DNA of 64,000 nt from Nonomuraea harbinensis (GTDB lineage: Bacteria > Actinomycetota > Actinomycetes > Streptosporangiales > Streptosporangiaceae): contig NZ_JAHKRN010000042.1 of assembly GCF_019396385.1 (NCBI RefSeq), positions 1 through 64,000 of the forward strand. The letters are read 5' to 3'. Made by a program: the position numbers and the translations under genes. Shown piece after piece: positions 42,135 through 50,035 of the stretch. The notes under the pieces were generated by a model. The model saw only the letters and a list, made by a program, of their open reading frames with translations. It was not told where the DNA came from and ran no database searches. Position 1 is the first letter of the stretch. Every line of letters starts with the position of its first letter.

Positions 42135-42173
42135 ACTATCGGCCCAGCTTGCGGCGCCGGTCAAACGCTTGAC
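42135..42173. promoter_or_regulatory. Minus-strand promoter and GTCAA(4)TTGAC palindrome between divergent leaders
   Basis: For the minus strand, TTGACC (42159-42164) and GATAGT (42135-42140) are spaced by 18 bp and precede the third riboswitch-like leader by a few bases. The -35 is part of GTCAA-ACGC-TTGAC (42160-42173), a palindrome that also offers a TTGACG (42169-42174) pointing towards terC on the plus strand. The symmetry suggests either overlapping divergent promoters or an operator for one shared regulator. Confidence 0.55.
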
Positions 42174-42230
42174 GATCACCGCGGGAGCCGCCGAAGTGGA
42201 ACAGACCGGACCGGTGTGCCTAGCCTGGAA

Positions 42231-42332
42231 GGGCGAGGGGAGTACTTCCCAAGAGCCGGCCCGGTCAGTACGGGCGTGACTTCGTCCCCGGGCGGCCGCC
42301 CGCACGGTCGTGGGCGAAGGAGACCTCGAAAG
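42231..42332 (+). promoter_or_regulatory. yybP-ykoY-type manganese riboswitch ahead of terC (copy 2)
   Basis: GGCGAGGGGAGTACTTCCC (42232-42250), CCCGGTCAGTACGG and GCGAAGGAGACCTCG occur in the same order and spacing as in the leader of the first terC, with CCCCGGGCGGCCGCCCGC between them in both. The element ends about 25 nt before the start codon at 42357. Shared core with diverged loops indicates conserved RNA structure. Confidence 0.7.
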
Positions 42333-42356
42333 GCCCGACCGGTCCGAGGAGGTTCC

Positions 42357-43400
42357 ATGCCCGTCCCCATAGGGCTGATGACGGCTGCCCCTCTGGAATC
42401 GATCGGCTCGCCGCAGCTGTGGGCGACCACCGTTGGCGGCCTTGCGCTGCTGCTGGGCGCGGATTTCGTGCTGACCCGGCGCCCGCACGAGGTACGGATG
42501 CGTGAGGCGGTCGGCTGGTCGGTCTTCTACCTGACGCTGCCCCTGCTGTTCGGCGTCTACGTGTGGCGCGCGTTCGGGATGCAGGCCTCGGTGGGCTTCT
42601 ATACCGGTTACCTGGTGGAGAAGTCGTTGTCGGTGGACAACCTCTTCGTGTTCATGCTGCTGCTGTCGGCCTTCGCGGTGCCTGGTGAACTGGCCCAGCG
42701 GGTCCTGCTGTACGGGATCATCGGGGCATTGGCGCTGCGCGCGATCTTCATCGCCCTGGGCGCGGCCGCCCTGGCCAGCGGCACCTGGGCGTTCCTGCTG
42801 TTCGGCGTGATCCTGATCATCACCGCAGGGAAGATCCTCAGAGACGCGCTGCACGGCACTCAGCAGCAGGTCGACATCTCCTCCATGCGCACCATCCATG
42901 TGCTGCGGCACTTCATGCCGGTCACCGCCGACTACCGCGGCTCGCGCCTGATGGTCCGCCAGGGCGGCCGGTTGGCCCTGACGCCGCTGGCGCTTGCCAT
43001 CGTGGCCGTCTTCGCTACCGACATCGTCTTCGCGGTCGACTCGGTGCCCGCGGTGTACGGCGTCACCGAAGACCCGTTCCTCGTCTTCGTCACCAACGCC
43101 TTCGCCCTGCTGGGCCTGCGGGCGCTGTACTTCGTGCTGCTGGGCGTGCTGGAGAAGCTGCGGCACCTCAATCACGGGCTCAGCGTCATCCTGGGGTTCA
43201 TCGGCGTCAAACTCGTCCTGAACTGGGCGCACAGCGTCTGGCCCGCAGTCCCGGACATCCCCACCCTGGTCTCACTCGGCGTCATCGTCGTGGCCCTGAC
43301 GACCGTCACGATCACGAGCCTGCACGCCAACCGCCGCGCTGCCCACCGTGATGTCCAACGTGATGTCCAACGTGTCACCGTCCCTCCGTCGGACGGATGA
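42357..43400 (+). CDS. TerC/Alx family membrane protein (probable Mn2+ exporter), second copy
   Basis: A 347-residue paralogue of the protein at 11665-12678, very similar over the membrane core (VEKSLSVDNLFVFMLLL, AVFATDIVFAVDSVPAVYG, LRALYFVLLGVLEKLRHLNHG). ATG 42357 follows GAGGAGG. About nine helices carry the acidic ion-path residues typical of the family; manganese export is the expected function. The C terminus differs from copy 1 and includes RDVQRDVQ, coded by a 12-bp duplication. It has its own manganese-riboswitch-type leader and is divergent from a small membrane protein gene with a related leader. Confidence 0.9.
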   Translation: MPVPIGLMTAAPLESIGSPQLWATTVGGLALLLGADFVLTRRPHEVRMREAVGWSVFYLTLPLLFGVYVWRAFGMQASVGFYTGYLVEKSLSVDNLFVFMLLLSAFAVPGELAQRVLLYGIIGALALRAIFIALGAAALASGTWAFLLFGVILIITAGKILRDALHGTQQQVDISSMRTIHVLRHFMPVTADYRGSRLMVRQGGRLALTPLALAIVAVFATDIVFAVDSVPAVYGVTEDPFLVFVTNAFALLGLRALYFVLLGVLEKLRHLNHGLSVILGFIGVKLVLNWAHSVWPAVPDIPTLVSLGVIVVALTTVTITSLHANRRAAHRDVQRDVQRVTVPPSDG

Positions 43401-43795
43401 CTCGCGTGGCGCTGGTGACGCTTGTTCTTGGGTTCGCGCCGACCTCGTAACCGGTCGCCTGGATTGGCCGTGGCGGAGGTCGTGGTCGAACGGCCGGCGT
43501 CGTTCAGGGTCGCCGCCCACCGCTTCGAGCCCTTGCTCCGCCAGCGCGTGGAAGCTCGCGAACCCGGCCATCTTGGCGCGGAACGCGCGGGCGGAGACGT
43601 CCTCGGCCAGCCGGTACCGGTCGCGCCGCTCGCCCCGGAACCGCTCCACCAGCCCTGCCTGTTCCCCCCTCATGGTCCACTTGTTCGGATCAATCCGCAC
43701 TTTCGCAACAACAGCATGCTTGTTGCGGGTGGCGTGGATCTTTGCCAGGGTGACATCGTGCCTTGGCCTCGCTCACGGAGGCTCGGGGTTGGTGA
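43401..43795. other. 395-bp stretch without a convincing gene
   Basis: Both strands have open frames here (a minus-strand reading with FRAKMAGFASFHALAEQGLE overlaps the terC 3' end), but none has an RBS, a recognisable family or a boundary that avoids terC. GC skew at codon positions is unclear. It may hold a fragment of a lost gene; I see no RNA gene or insertion sequence. Confidence 0.4.
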
Positions 43796-43814
43796 GCCGG
43801 GAAGCCTGGTCGGC
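43796..43814 (+). repeat. Leader motif GCCGGGAAGCCTGGTCGGC, copy 1
   Basis: A 19-nt element identical to three others in the window, here 37 nt before the alpha/beta hydrolase start. As RNA, CCGGG-AAG-CCUGG forms a small hairpin flanked by G and UCGGC. A CCTC-GCTCAC-GGAGG-type hairpin precedes it, as it does in copy 3. Confidence 0.8.
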
Positions 43815-43850
43815 AGATGATCGACCTACCTGCGAGGAAGGGCTCTCTCT

Positions 43851-44720
43851 GTGGCCTCCCCCACCCTTTACACCTCACCCGCGGGCGAGCGGGAAGTGCG
43901 CGACTGGTGCCGTGACCGGCTGCGCTCTTGGACAGTGCGACACCGGCTCGACACCCTGGAGACCAGTTTGGGCACCACGGCGGTCGTCAGCGCCGGCCAG
44001 GGCCGCGGCGTGGTGTTGCTGCCGGGCACCAATTTCTGTGCCGCGACCTCGCTGGAGGTGGCCGAGGCTCTGCTCCCCGGCCACCAGGTGATCATGGTGG
44101 ACCTGCCGGGCCAGCCGGGCCTGAGCACGGCACGTCGGCCTGGGCGGGGACGCCTGGCCGGCTACGGCCGCTGGGTCGGAGAGATAGTCGACCAGTTGGA
44201 CAGCGGACCCGTCGTGGTCGTGGGTCACTCGCTGGGAGCGGCGGTAGCCCTGGCGGCGCGCCCGGGGCCGCGCATCGGCGGCCTGCTACTGGTGTCCGCG
44301 GCCGGGCTGAGCCGGGCCCGCCTGACTCCCGCGCTGATCAGGGTCACGCTGCCCTGGCTGACCGTTCCGACCGTCGAGCGCAGTCAGGCGCTGCTGCGTC
44401 ACATGAGCGGCCGAGCGCACGAGACGGACGGCTCGGATCACCGGCTGGCGGAGTGGATGACCCTGGTCGCCCGGCACAGTCGCACCAGCTTGGCTCCGTC
44501 GCCGATCCCCGCGCCCCTCGTGAGCCGCTGGCGGGGCACCCCGGTGGTGGTGGCCACTGGACAGGAGGATTGTTTCTATCCGCCCGCCCGCCTTCACGGG
44601 CCTGCGCTCGCCCTGCTGGATACCAACGTGGTGAGCGTCCCGGGCGTGGGTCATCTCGGTCCGCACGAGGACGCGACTCTCCTGCCCGCGCTCCTCGACA
44701 CCCTGCGAAAGCGCACCTGA
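43851..44720 (+). CDS. Alpha/beta hydrolase
   Basis: A 289-residue alpha/beta-hydrolase-fold protein. VVLLPGTNFCAAT (oxyanion region), VVVVGHSLGAAVALA (nucleophile Ser in GHSLG, about residue 126), GQEDCFYPP (Asp) and GVGHLGPHED (His) complete the triad. No signal peptide, so cytoplasmic. Substrate unknown; relatives include esterases and cofactor-free haloperoxidase-like enzymes. Start GTG 43851 after a GAGGAAGGG box. The leader contains copy 1 of the repeated hairpin motif. It stands alone, with no co-oriented partner closer than the STAS gene. Confidence 0.85.
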   Translation: MASPTLYTSPAGEREVRDWCRDRLRSWTVRHRLDTLETSLGTTAVVSAGQGRGVVLLPGTNFCAATSLEVAEALLPGHQVIMVDLPGQPGLSTARRPGRGRLAGYGRWVGEIVDQLDSGPVVVVGHSLGAAVALAARPGPRIGGLLLVSAAGLSRARLTPALIRVTLPWLTVPTVERSQALLRHMSGRAHETDGSDHRLAEWMTLVARHSRTSLAPSPIPAPLVSRWRGTPVVVATGQEDCFYPPARLHGPALALLDTNVVSVPGVGHLGPHEDATLLPALLDTLRKRT

Positions 44721-44813
44721 GCCGCTCGCGGGTGGAGCTTTGATGACACCACTGGTCCGATAACGGCATCACTTCTGCCGACTGTAACCGTTTGCTACGC
44801 TGAAAAACGGTGT

Positions 44814-44832
44814 GCCGGGAAGCCTGGTCGGC
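44814..44832 (+). repeat. Leader motif GCCGGGAAGCCTGGTCGGC, copy 2
   Basis: Identical 19-mer, preceded by TACGCT (44796-44801, a possible -10) 12 nt upstream, so it would lie right at the 5' end of a transcript running into the STAS gene. The stretch 44833-45056 between the motif and the STAS start encodes nothing I recognise, although ATG 44870 opens a 63-codon frame. Confidence 0.75.
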
Positions 44833-45056
44833 AATTGTTGTCGCCGACCCAAATCAGAGGCCCTCGATATGCGCACACGGGATTGGTCCATCCCCTTCCT
44901 CGGGATCCCTGTGGATGCTCTGCCGCTGGCGGCGGCCCATCCGAGCAGGCTCTACCCACCCGTATCGCCATCAGGAAGCCGCGGTGTCGTCCGGTGTTCC
45001 GCCGGGCCCTCACAGGACGTTTCGCGTCCGCCGGGCGGCCGACGCGAGGATTCGGC

Positions 45057-45440
45057 ATGAGCGACAGCGCGCTCATCGTGGGCGTCGCCGAGGAGCACGG
45101 CGTGCTCCTCGTCAGGCTCTCCGGAGATCTGAGCTGGGAGAACATGACCAGATGGCGATCGTGGCTGGACACGCACCTGGCAACCGACGCGAAAATGCCG
45201 GTGCTGATCGATCTGTCGGCTCTTGCCTTCCTCGACTCCTCCGGGCTTGCCAGCCTGATCACAGCCCACCAACGCCTGCAGCGAGCAGGTGTGGCCATGG
45301 CCTTCCTGCAGCCCGGCGCACCGGTCACACGATGGCTGCGCATCACTGGCCTGGAAGCTCACCTGCCGATCTTCGACACCATGGACGCGGCGATACCGGC
45401 CGTCAGTTCACCGCCTCCGCCGGCTTGGCCCCGGCCTTGA
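45057..45440 (+). CDS. STAS-domain anti-anti-sigma factor
   Basis: A 127-residue single STAS domain of the SpoIIAA/RsbV type: VAEEHGVLLVRLSGDLSWENM at the first strand-helix, LIDLSALAFLDSSGLASLITAHQ with the phospho-acceptor Ser in D-S-S-G (about residue 60), then LRITGLEAHLPIFDTMDAAI. It would release a sigma factor by binding its anti-sigma kinase when unphosphorylated. No kinase or sigma gene is adjacent. ATG 45057 follows GAGG by about 8 nt; the longer frame from 44835 is not protein-like. Confidence 0.85.
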   Translation: MSDSALIVGVAEEHGVLLVRLSGDLSWENMTRWRSWLDTHLATDAKMPVLIDLSALAFLDSSGLASLITAHQRLQRAGVAMAFLQPGAPVTRWLRITGLEAHLPIFDTMDAAIPAVSSPPPPAWPRP

Positions 45441-45508
45441 GACGAGCGGTCCCACGCGAACGCCGGCCGCAAGCGGTGTGATCTTCCATTGGCCAGATGG
45501 ACCGATGG

Positions 45509-46663
45509 TCAGCCTTCGATGAAGCGGCGGATCATGTAGCGGCGGACCAGGGGCAGGGAGGCCAGCCGCAGGGGCAGCAAGCTTAGCCACAGCAGGAGCG
45601 GGCTGGTAGGGGCGTAGACGCCTTTGACGCGGCGGCCGAGTTTCTGCTTGCGCTCGGCTTCGGGCCGGATGGCGGCCTCCCACGCGGCCAGCGCGGCGGG
45701 GACGTCGCCGGGGTGGGCCGCCAGTTCGGTGCCGAGGCGGTCGGCGCCGCCGACGGCCAGGGAGGAGCCGTATCCGGCGAACAGGGTGACGCACCAGGCG
45801 GCGTCGCCGAGCAGGACCACCCGGCCCTTGCTCCAGGACGGCGCGACGACCTGGCTGATGGTGTCGAAGTAGACCGACTCGGCCCGCTGAAGACCCGCCA
45901 GGGCTTCGGGGATGACCCAGCCGAGGTCGCCGTAGACGCGCCGCAGTTCGGTGGTCACGTCCTCGCCGGGGCGGGCGTGGTCGGCGCGGTAGCCGAAGAA
46001 GGCGACGTTGCGGCCGTCGGGGATGCTGATGACCGCGGCGGTGCGTCCGCCGGAGGACAGGGTGCCGGTGGCGCCGGTGGCGATGGAGGCGGGGCGCTTG
46101 TCGAGCATGTAGACGGCGACCTTGTGCTCCAGGTCGAGCAGGAAGTCCTCTTCCGGGCCGAACAGCAGGGCGCGGGTGGCCGAGTGCAGGCCGTCGGCGC
46201 CGATCAGCAGATCGCCTTCCTCCTCGGTGCCGTCGGTCAAGGTCACGCGTACGGTGTGCTCGTCCTGGTCGACGGCGGTGAGGGTGGCGCCGAAGCGGAT
46301 TTCGGCGCCACCCTCACCGCCCTCGACCTTCTCGTACAGGACGGCTTCGAGGTCGCCGCGCAGGATGGTGATCGAGCGGCGGCCGGTGGTGGCGGCGATG
46401 GTGGCACGGTCGAGGGAGAAGCGGCGGTCGCCGTTCGGCTTGTGGTAGACGAGTTCGTCGGTGATGAAGCCCTTGCCGAGCAGGCCGGGCAGGATGCCCA
46501 TGCGTTCGGCGGCGTCGTAGCCGATGCCGCCGAAGGTGACGGCGTAGCCTCCGCCGCGGCGGGCGGGGGCGCGTTCGACGATGAGGGTGTCCCAGCCGAT
46601 CTGGTGCAGGCGCAGGGCGGTGGCCAGGCCGGCGATGCCGGCTCCGATGATGATGGCGCGCAT
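45509..46663 (-). CDS. FAD-dependent monooxygenase (PHBH-like)
   Basis: A 384-residue class A flavoprotein monooxygenase: IIIGAGIAGLATALRLHQIG (FAD Rossmann), ITILRGDLEAVL, DLLIGADGLHSATRALLFG (DG motif) and RVVLLGDAAWCVTLFAGYGSSLA (GD motif binding the FAD ribityl). The C-terminal hydrophobic stretch PLLLWLSLLPLRLASLPLV could touch membrane. Probably hydroxylates an aromatic or polyketide-like compound, or inactivates an antibiotic. It is divergent from a MarR-type regulator, with a palindromic operator and a leader hairpin motif between them, so it is probably de-repressed by its substrate. Confidence 0.88.
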   Translation of the reverse strand: MRAIIIGAGIAGLATALRLHQIGWDTLIVERAPARRGGGYAVTFGGIGYDAAERMGILPGLLGKGFITDELVYHKPNGDRRFSLDRATIAATTGRRSITILRGDLEAVLYEKVEGGEGGAEIRFGATLTAVDQDEHTVRVTLTDGTEEEGDLLIGADGLHSATRALLFGPEEDFLLDLEHKVAVYMLDKRPASIATGATGTLSSGGRTAAVISIPDGRNVAFFGYRADHARPGEDVTTELRRVYGDLGWVIPEALAGLQRAESVYFDTISQVVAPSWSKGRVVLLGDAAWCVTLFAGYGSSLAVGGADRLGTELAAHPGDVPAALAAWEAAIRPEAERKQKLGRRVKGVYAPTSPLLLWLSLLPLRLASLPLVRRYMIRRFIEG

Positions 46664-46678
46664 GAAAGGTGTGCTTCC

Positions 46679-46932
46679 TCAGGAGGCGAGATGGTCGAAG
46701 CCGCTGTTCGGCGGTGGCGTCCAGCCAGGTGTCGGGAGAAGGGGCGTCCGCGCGGGGTGCCGGATCGCCTTCGGCCCGCAGCCAGGCCCAGGTGTCGGCG
46801 AGGGTCTCGCGCAGCGGGCGGGTGGTGAGGCAGCCGCACACCGTCGGCGGCCGGGATCTCCACGTTCCGCCGCACCCGCACCCGGTGACGCAAGGTGGGC
46901 CGCACGCCGTACACACGACTGAGCAGGGTCAT
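46679..46932 (-). pseudogene. Scar: CocE/peptidase N terminus joined to an epimerase C terminus
   Basis: ATG 46932 (AGGGAG upstream) opens MTLLSRVYGVRPTLRHRVRV, RRNVEIPAADGVRL, which reads like the start of a CocE/NonD or X-Pro dipeptidyl-peptidase family hydrolase. About 35 codons in, a frame change leads to LTTRPLRETLADTWAWLRAEG, the C-terminal signature of NAD-dependent epimerase/reductase proteins. Neither catalytic domain is present. It lies between the MarR-controlled promoter and the flavin monooxygenase, so the original operon probably was hydrolase-epimerase-monooxygenase. Identification is from motif memory. Confidence 0.5.
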
Positions 46933-46974
46933 AGCCGGTCAACTCCCTATCGACGTTGAACTGGATGTCACATC

Positions 46975-46993
46975 GCCGACCAGGCTTCCCGGC
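46975..46993 (-). repeat. Leader motif GCCGGGAAGCCTGGTCGGC, copy 3
   Basis: Same 19-mer on the minus strand, 36 nt downstream of a TATAGT -10 box (47029-47034) and 42 nt before the scar gene's ATG 46932. A CCTCC-GC-GGGAGG hairpin precedes it, as in copy 1. Confidence 0.8.
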
Positions 46994-47028
46994 ACACCAT
47001 CGAACCTCCCGCGGAGGCCGATGCCAAC

Positions 47029-47057
47029 ACTATACCGACTTTTCAGAAATTTCTGAA
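47029..47057. promoter_or_regulatory. 16-bp palindromic operator over divergent promoters
   Basis: TTCAGAAATTTCTGAA (47042-47057) is a perfect palindrome. On the minus strand TATAGT (47029-47034) is a -10 whose -35 (TTCAGA, 47052-47057, 17-bp spacing) lies inside the palindrome. The plus-strand MarR gene starts 43 bp away. This is the expected binding site of the MarR-type protein, repressing itself and the monooxygenase operon. Confidence 0.75.
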
Positions 47058-47099
47058 GATATGGTGTGTTCGATATCCTGCTTCCGCAAGGAGGCACAC

Positions 47100-47558
47100 G
47101 TGAACGACAGGCATGAGCAGTGGCAGGCGGCCGAACGGCTGGCCCTGACCCTGATCGAAGGCGGGATGCAACGCATGTCCGCGCGCACCCTCGCGGTCTT
47201 CCTGTTCACCGACCAGGAAAGCGTCACCGCCGGCGAGATCGCCGACCGGCTGGAGGCCAGCGCGGGCTCGGTCTCCGGCGCGATCAAATCCCTGCTGACG
47301 GTCGGCCTGATCGAACGCCTGCCCGCGCCGGGCAGCCGCCGCGAGCACTACCGGCTCCGCGACGACGCCTGGGCGACCCTGTTCACCAGCCAGAACACCG
47401 TCATTCAGGCCATGCTCCAGGCCGCGGCCGCCGGGATCGCCGCCACAGAAAGCGGCAACCCCGCCCATCAGCGCCTGACCCAGATGCGCGACTTCTACGC
47501 GTTCCTGCTCGGCGAACTCCCCGCCCTGCTGCACCGCTGGCACCAGCAGAGCGCCTGA
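47100..47558 (+). CDS. MarR/GbsR-type transcriptional regulator
   Basis: A 152-residue winged-helix protein. FLFTDQESVTAGEIADRLEASAGSVSGAIKSLLTVGLIERLP contains the helix-turn-helix, and GSRREHYRLRDDAW is the beta-wing. The C-terminal half is a helical dimerisation or ligand-binding region (MLQAAAAGIAATESG, RDFYAFLLGELPALL). GTG 47100 follows AAGGAGG by 6 nt. It probably represses the divergent flavin monooxygenase operon through the adjacent palindrome. The inducer cannot be told. Confidence 0.88.
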   Translation: MNDRHEQWQAAERLALTLIEGGMQRMSARTLAVFLFTDQESVTAGEIADRLEASAGSVSGAIKSLLTVGLIERLPAPGSRREHYRLRDDAWATLFTSQNTVIQAMLQAAAAGIAATESGNPAHQRLTQMRDFYAFLLGELPALLHRWHQQSA

Positions 47559-47667
47559 CCCAAGCCCGCCGGCCGGCGCGAGCGCCCAGCCTCGGCCTGC
47601 CGCCGGGAACGCCTCGCCACGATCCGCGACAACCGCGCGATGTCTTCGGCGGCACCACGGCGACGAC

Positions 47668-49182
47668 CTATGGTTCGGGGTGTATCGACGCGCGCCGCAG
47701 CCAGCGTCCGAGGCCGTCCGAGCCGGGACGGCCGCGCCAGGCCAGGTGGGCGTCCGGGCGCACCAGCCACACCTCGTCATCGCGCCAGCCGTCCGGCGTG
47801 AGAGTGACGACGCGGTCACCCAGCGCGGCGCTCACCTGCGGCTCGCAGAGCCGCGCGCCCGGGCCGGTGGCCAGCAGGGCCCAGCGCCCGCCCAGCTCGG
47901 CGTGCAGCCGCGTGCCGGCGCACGCGAGATCGGCGACCCGGTCACCCGGCCGCGGCCGGCGTCCCAGCCGCGATCCGCGACCGGCCAGCGGGCCGCGACG
48001 GTAGGTCACCCCGAGCTGGGAGGCGGCCATGGTTCCCCGGCGCTGCACCGCCGGCCGGTTGAACAGAGGCACCAGCACCCACCTGATCAGCAGACGCAGC
48101 AGCGGGCTGTCGCCGATCTGCAACCGGGCGGTCGCGCTGGTGGAGCGGAGCACCTCGGCGGCGAGCGGGCGGCGCTCGGCCTGGTAGGTGTCCAGCAGCC
48201 GGTGGCCGGCGCGGCCGTGGACGACCAGCGCGAGCTTCCAGGCGAGGTTCTCGGCGTCGCCCATCCCGGTGACCATGCCCTGGCCGCCCATCGGGCTGTG
48301 GATGTGGGCCGCGTCACCGGCCAGCAGGACGCGCCCTTGCCGGTAGCCGGTCGCCAGCCGCCGGTGGACGCGGAACATCGAGGCCCAGACGAGGTCCTTG
48401 AGCTGTTCACCCGCGAGCCCCGCGCGCTCGCCCACGACGCGCCGGAACGCCTCCAGGATCTCGGCCTCGTCCAGCTTCTCGTCGGTGGCGCCCGGCAGGT
48501 AGGCCATCAGCCGCCACAGGTCGTCGCCCGTGCCGCCGGGCGAGGGCATCGGCATGACGAACAGCGGCCCGTCGGGATGAGCCCAGCCGTGCCCGCCCTC
48601 GCGGCCGAGGCCGAAGCCGGCGTGACCGTCGGCCAGCAGCCACTGGTCGGTCAGGGGCGCGCCGGGAAATCCGATGCCGGCCAGCTTGCGTACCGTGCTG
48701 TGCGCGCCGTCGCAGCCGGCCAGCCAGCTCGCGCGTACGGTCCGCCCGCCGCCGAGCACGGCCGTGACGCCGTCCCCGTCCTGGCGTGCGTCGACCAGTC
48801 CGGTCCCCCATTCCACGCCGCCGCCCAGCTCGGCGAACCTGCGGCGGAGCGCGGCCTCGATCTCGGTCTGGGGCAGCACCAGCGCGGGCCGGGGAGTGCC
48901 GAGGATCGGGTCGCCGAAGCGGATCCGCATCACCGGCCGGCCCCCGATGTAGGTGGTGAGCACCAGCCCCTGGGCCGAGCGTTCGGGCAGGTCACCGAGC
49001 GCGCCCAGCCGGTCGAGCACCTCGACGCCCCTGGCGTGCAGGAGGTTGGCCCGCGACGTGGTCGCCGGCCCCGCCGCCTGGTCCACCACGCGCACCCGCA
49101 CGCCGTGCAGCAGCAGGCCGCAGGCCAGCGCCAGCCCGGCCGGCCCGGCGCCGACGACCAGGACATCCGTGGATTCGTTCAT
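47668..49182 (-). CDS. FAD-dependent aromatic hydroxylase (polyketide/rifampicin-type)
   Basis: A 504-residue class A monooxygenase. DVLVVGAGPAGLALACGLLLHG (FAD), GCDGAHSTVRKLAGI (DG motif) and RVLLAGDAAHIHSPMGGQGMVTGMGDAENLAWKL-type GD motif are all present, followed by a C-terminal thioredoxin-like domain (about 390-504) as in PgaE/RdmE/MhpA-like hydroxylases. It probably hydroxylates an aromatic natural product or xenobiotic. ATG 49182 follows AAGGGAG by 5 nt. It is divergent from a TetR-family gene with two identical-half-site operators between them, a classic substrate-induced detoxification pair. Confidence 0.9.
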   Translation of the reverse strand: MNESTDVLVVGAGPAGLALACGLLLHGVRVRVVDQAAGPATTSRANLLHARGVEVLDRLGALGDLPERSAQGLVLTTYIGGRPVMRIRFGDPILGTPRPALVLPQTEIEAALRRRFAELGGGVEWGTGLVDARQDGDGVTAVLGGGRTVRASWLAGCDGAHSTVRKLAGIGFPGAPLTDQWLLADGHAGFGLGREGGHGWAHPDGPLFVMPMPSPGGTGDDLWRLMAYLPGATDEKLDEAEILEAFRRVVGERAGLAGEQLKDLVWASMFRVHRRLATGYRQGRVLLAGDAAHIHSPMGGQGMVTGMGDAENLAWKLALVVHGRAGHRLLDTYQAERRPLAAEVLRSTSATARLQIGDSPLLRLLIRWVLVPLFNRPAVQRRGTMAASQLGVTYRRGPLAGRGSRLGRRPRPGDRVADLACAGTRLHAELGGRWALLATGPGARLCEPQVSAALGDRVVTLTPDGWRDDEVWLVRPDAHLAWRGRPGSDGLGRWLRRASIHPEP

Positions 49183-49199
49183 GACATCTCCCTTAGAAC

Positions 49200-49261
49200 G
49201 GAACGATTCCGTTCCGGCCCTTCCACGGTACGGCCCGCCTACAATGGAACGCAACCGTTCC
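49200..49261. promoter_or_regulatory. Twin TetR-type operators GGAACG(4)CGTTCC
   Basis: GGAACGATTCCGTTCC (49200-49215) and GGAACGCAACCGTTCC (49246-49261) share the half site GGAACG/CGTTCC with different 4-bp centres. The second directly follows a -10 box TACAAT (49240-49245) for the regulator gene; the first lies 18 bp before the monooxygenase ATG. Binding would shut off both genes. Confidence 0.85.
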
Positions 49262-49283
49262 GTCTCATGGGAGAATGTCGCGC

Positions 49284-49895
49284 ATGTCCGACTCCAGCCG
49301 CAGGCCCGCCGGCGCGGCCGTCCTGCGCCAAGAGGTCACCGGCGCGATCATCGAGGCCGCCCTGGCCGAGCTGACCGACCACGGATACGCCCGCATGTCC
49401 ATGGACGCCGTCGCCCGCCGGGCCGGCGTCGGCAAGGCGGCCATCTACCGGCGCTGGTCTTCCAAGGAGCCCCTGGTGCTGGACCTTCTCACCGAACTCG
49501 CCGACCAGGCCGTGCCCCTTCCCGACACGGGCACCCTGTACGAGGACGTCGCCGGCTTCGTCCGCCACACCTCGGCGCTGCGCGCCGACACCCGCGCCAT
49601 GCGGATCCTCACCGACCTGACCGCCGAGGCGACCCGCAACCCGCGACTGGCGACGGCCATGCACACCACGGCCGAGCTGCCCCGCCGCGCCGCCGCCACA
49701 GAGCTGCTGCAGCGCGCCGTCGACCGCGGCGAGCTGCCCGCCGACCTCGATCTCGACCTGGCCACCGACTGCCTGATCGGCCTGGCCTACCTGCGCCCGC
49801 GGACGCCGTGGCAGCCCTCGGAGCCGCTGGATCCCGGTGTCCTGGCGCGGCTGGTGGAGGTCATCCTGGCCGCGCTGACCGCCTGCCGCGGCTGA
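49284..49895 (+). CDS. TetR-family transcriptional regulator
   Basis: A roughly 203-residue TetR regulator. VTGAIIEAALAELTDHGYARMSMDAVARRAGVGKAAIYRRWSSKEPLVLD-like N-terminal helices form the DNA-binding domain; the C-terminal half (from about 75) resembles the TetR_C_16-type ligand domain (LTDLTAEATRNPRL, LDLDLATDCLIGLAYLR). ATG 49284 is preferred over ATG 49275, because GGGAG lies 9 nt before it. It should bind the two operators in the intergenic region and control itself and the divergent flavin hydroxylase. Confidence 0.9.
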   Translation: MSDSSRRPAGAAVLRQEVTGAIIEAALAELTDHGYARMSMDAVARRAGVGKAAIYRRWSSKEPLVLDLLTELADQAVPLPDTGTLYEDVAGFVRHTSALRADTRAMRILTDLTAEATRNPRLATAMHTTAELPRRAAATELLQRAVDRGELPADLDLDLATDCLIGLAYLRPRTPWQPSEPLDPGVLARLVEVILAALTACRG

Positions 49896-50035
49896 GCCGG
49901 CCACGGGTCGATCGGGCCGGCGCTACGGCATCATGGCCGCGCTCGTACAGGCCGGTCGAAGAAGCTCCGCGCACGACGGCGGTCGACGAGGCAACGCGTG
50001 CGCGATCGCCGAACGCGGCGGAGAGCCCGCTGCGA

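Noticed and set aside
41770..42279. 169-codon plus-strand ORF between the P450 remnant and terC
   Set aside because: It is antisense to the 81-aa gene and its riboswitch-like leader, which have a promoter and RBS on the minus strand.
43272..43700. 142-codon minus-strand ORF as a gene
   Set aside because: It overlaps the 3' end of terC by about 130 bp, lacks an RBS and resembles no family.
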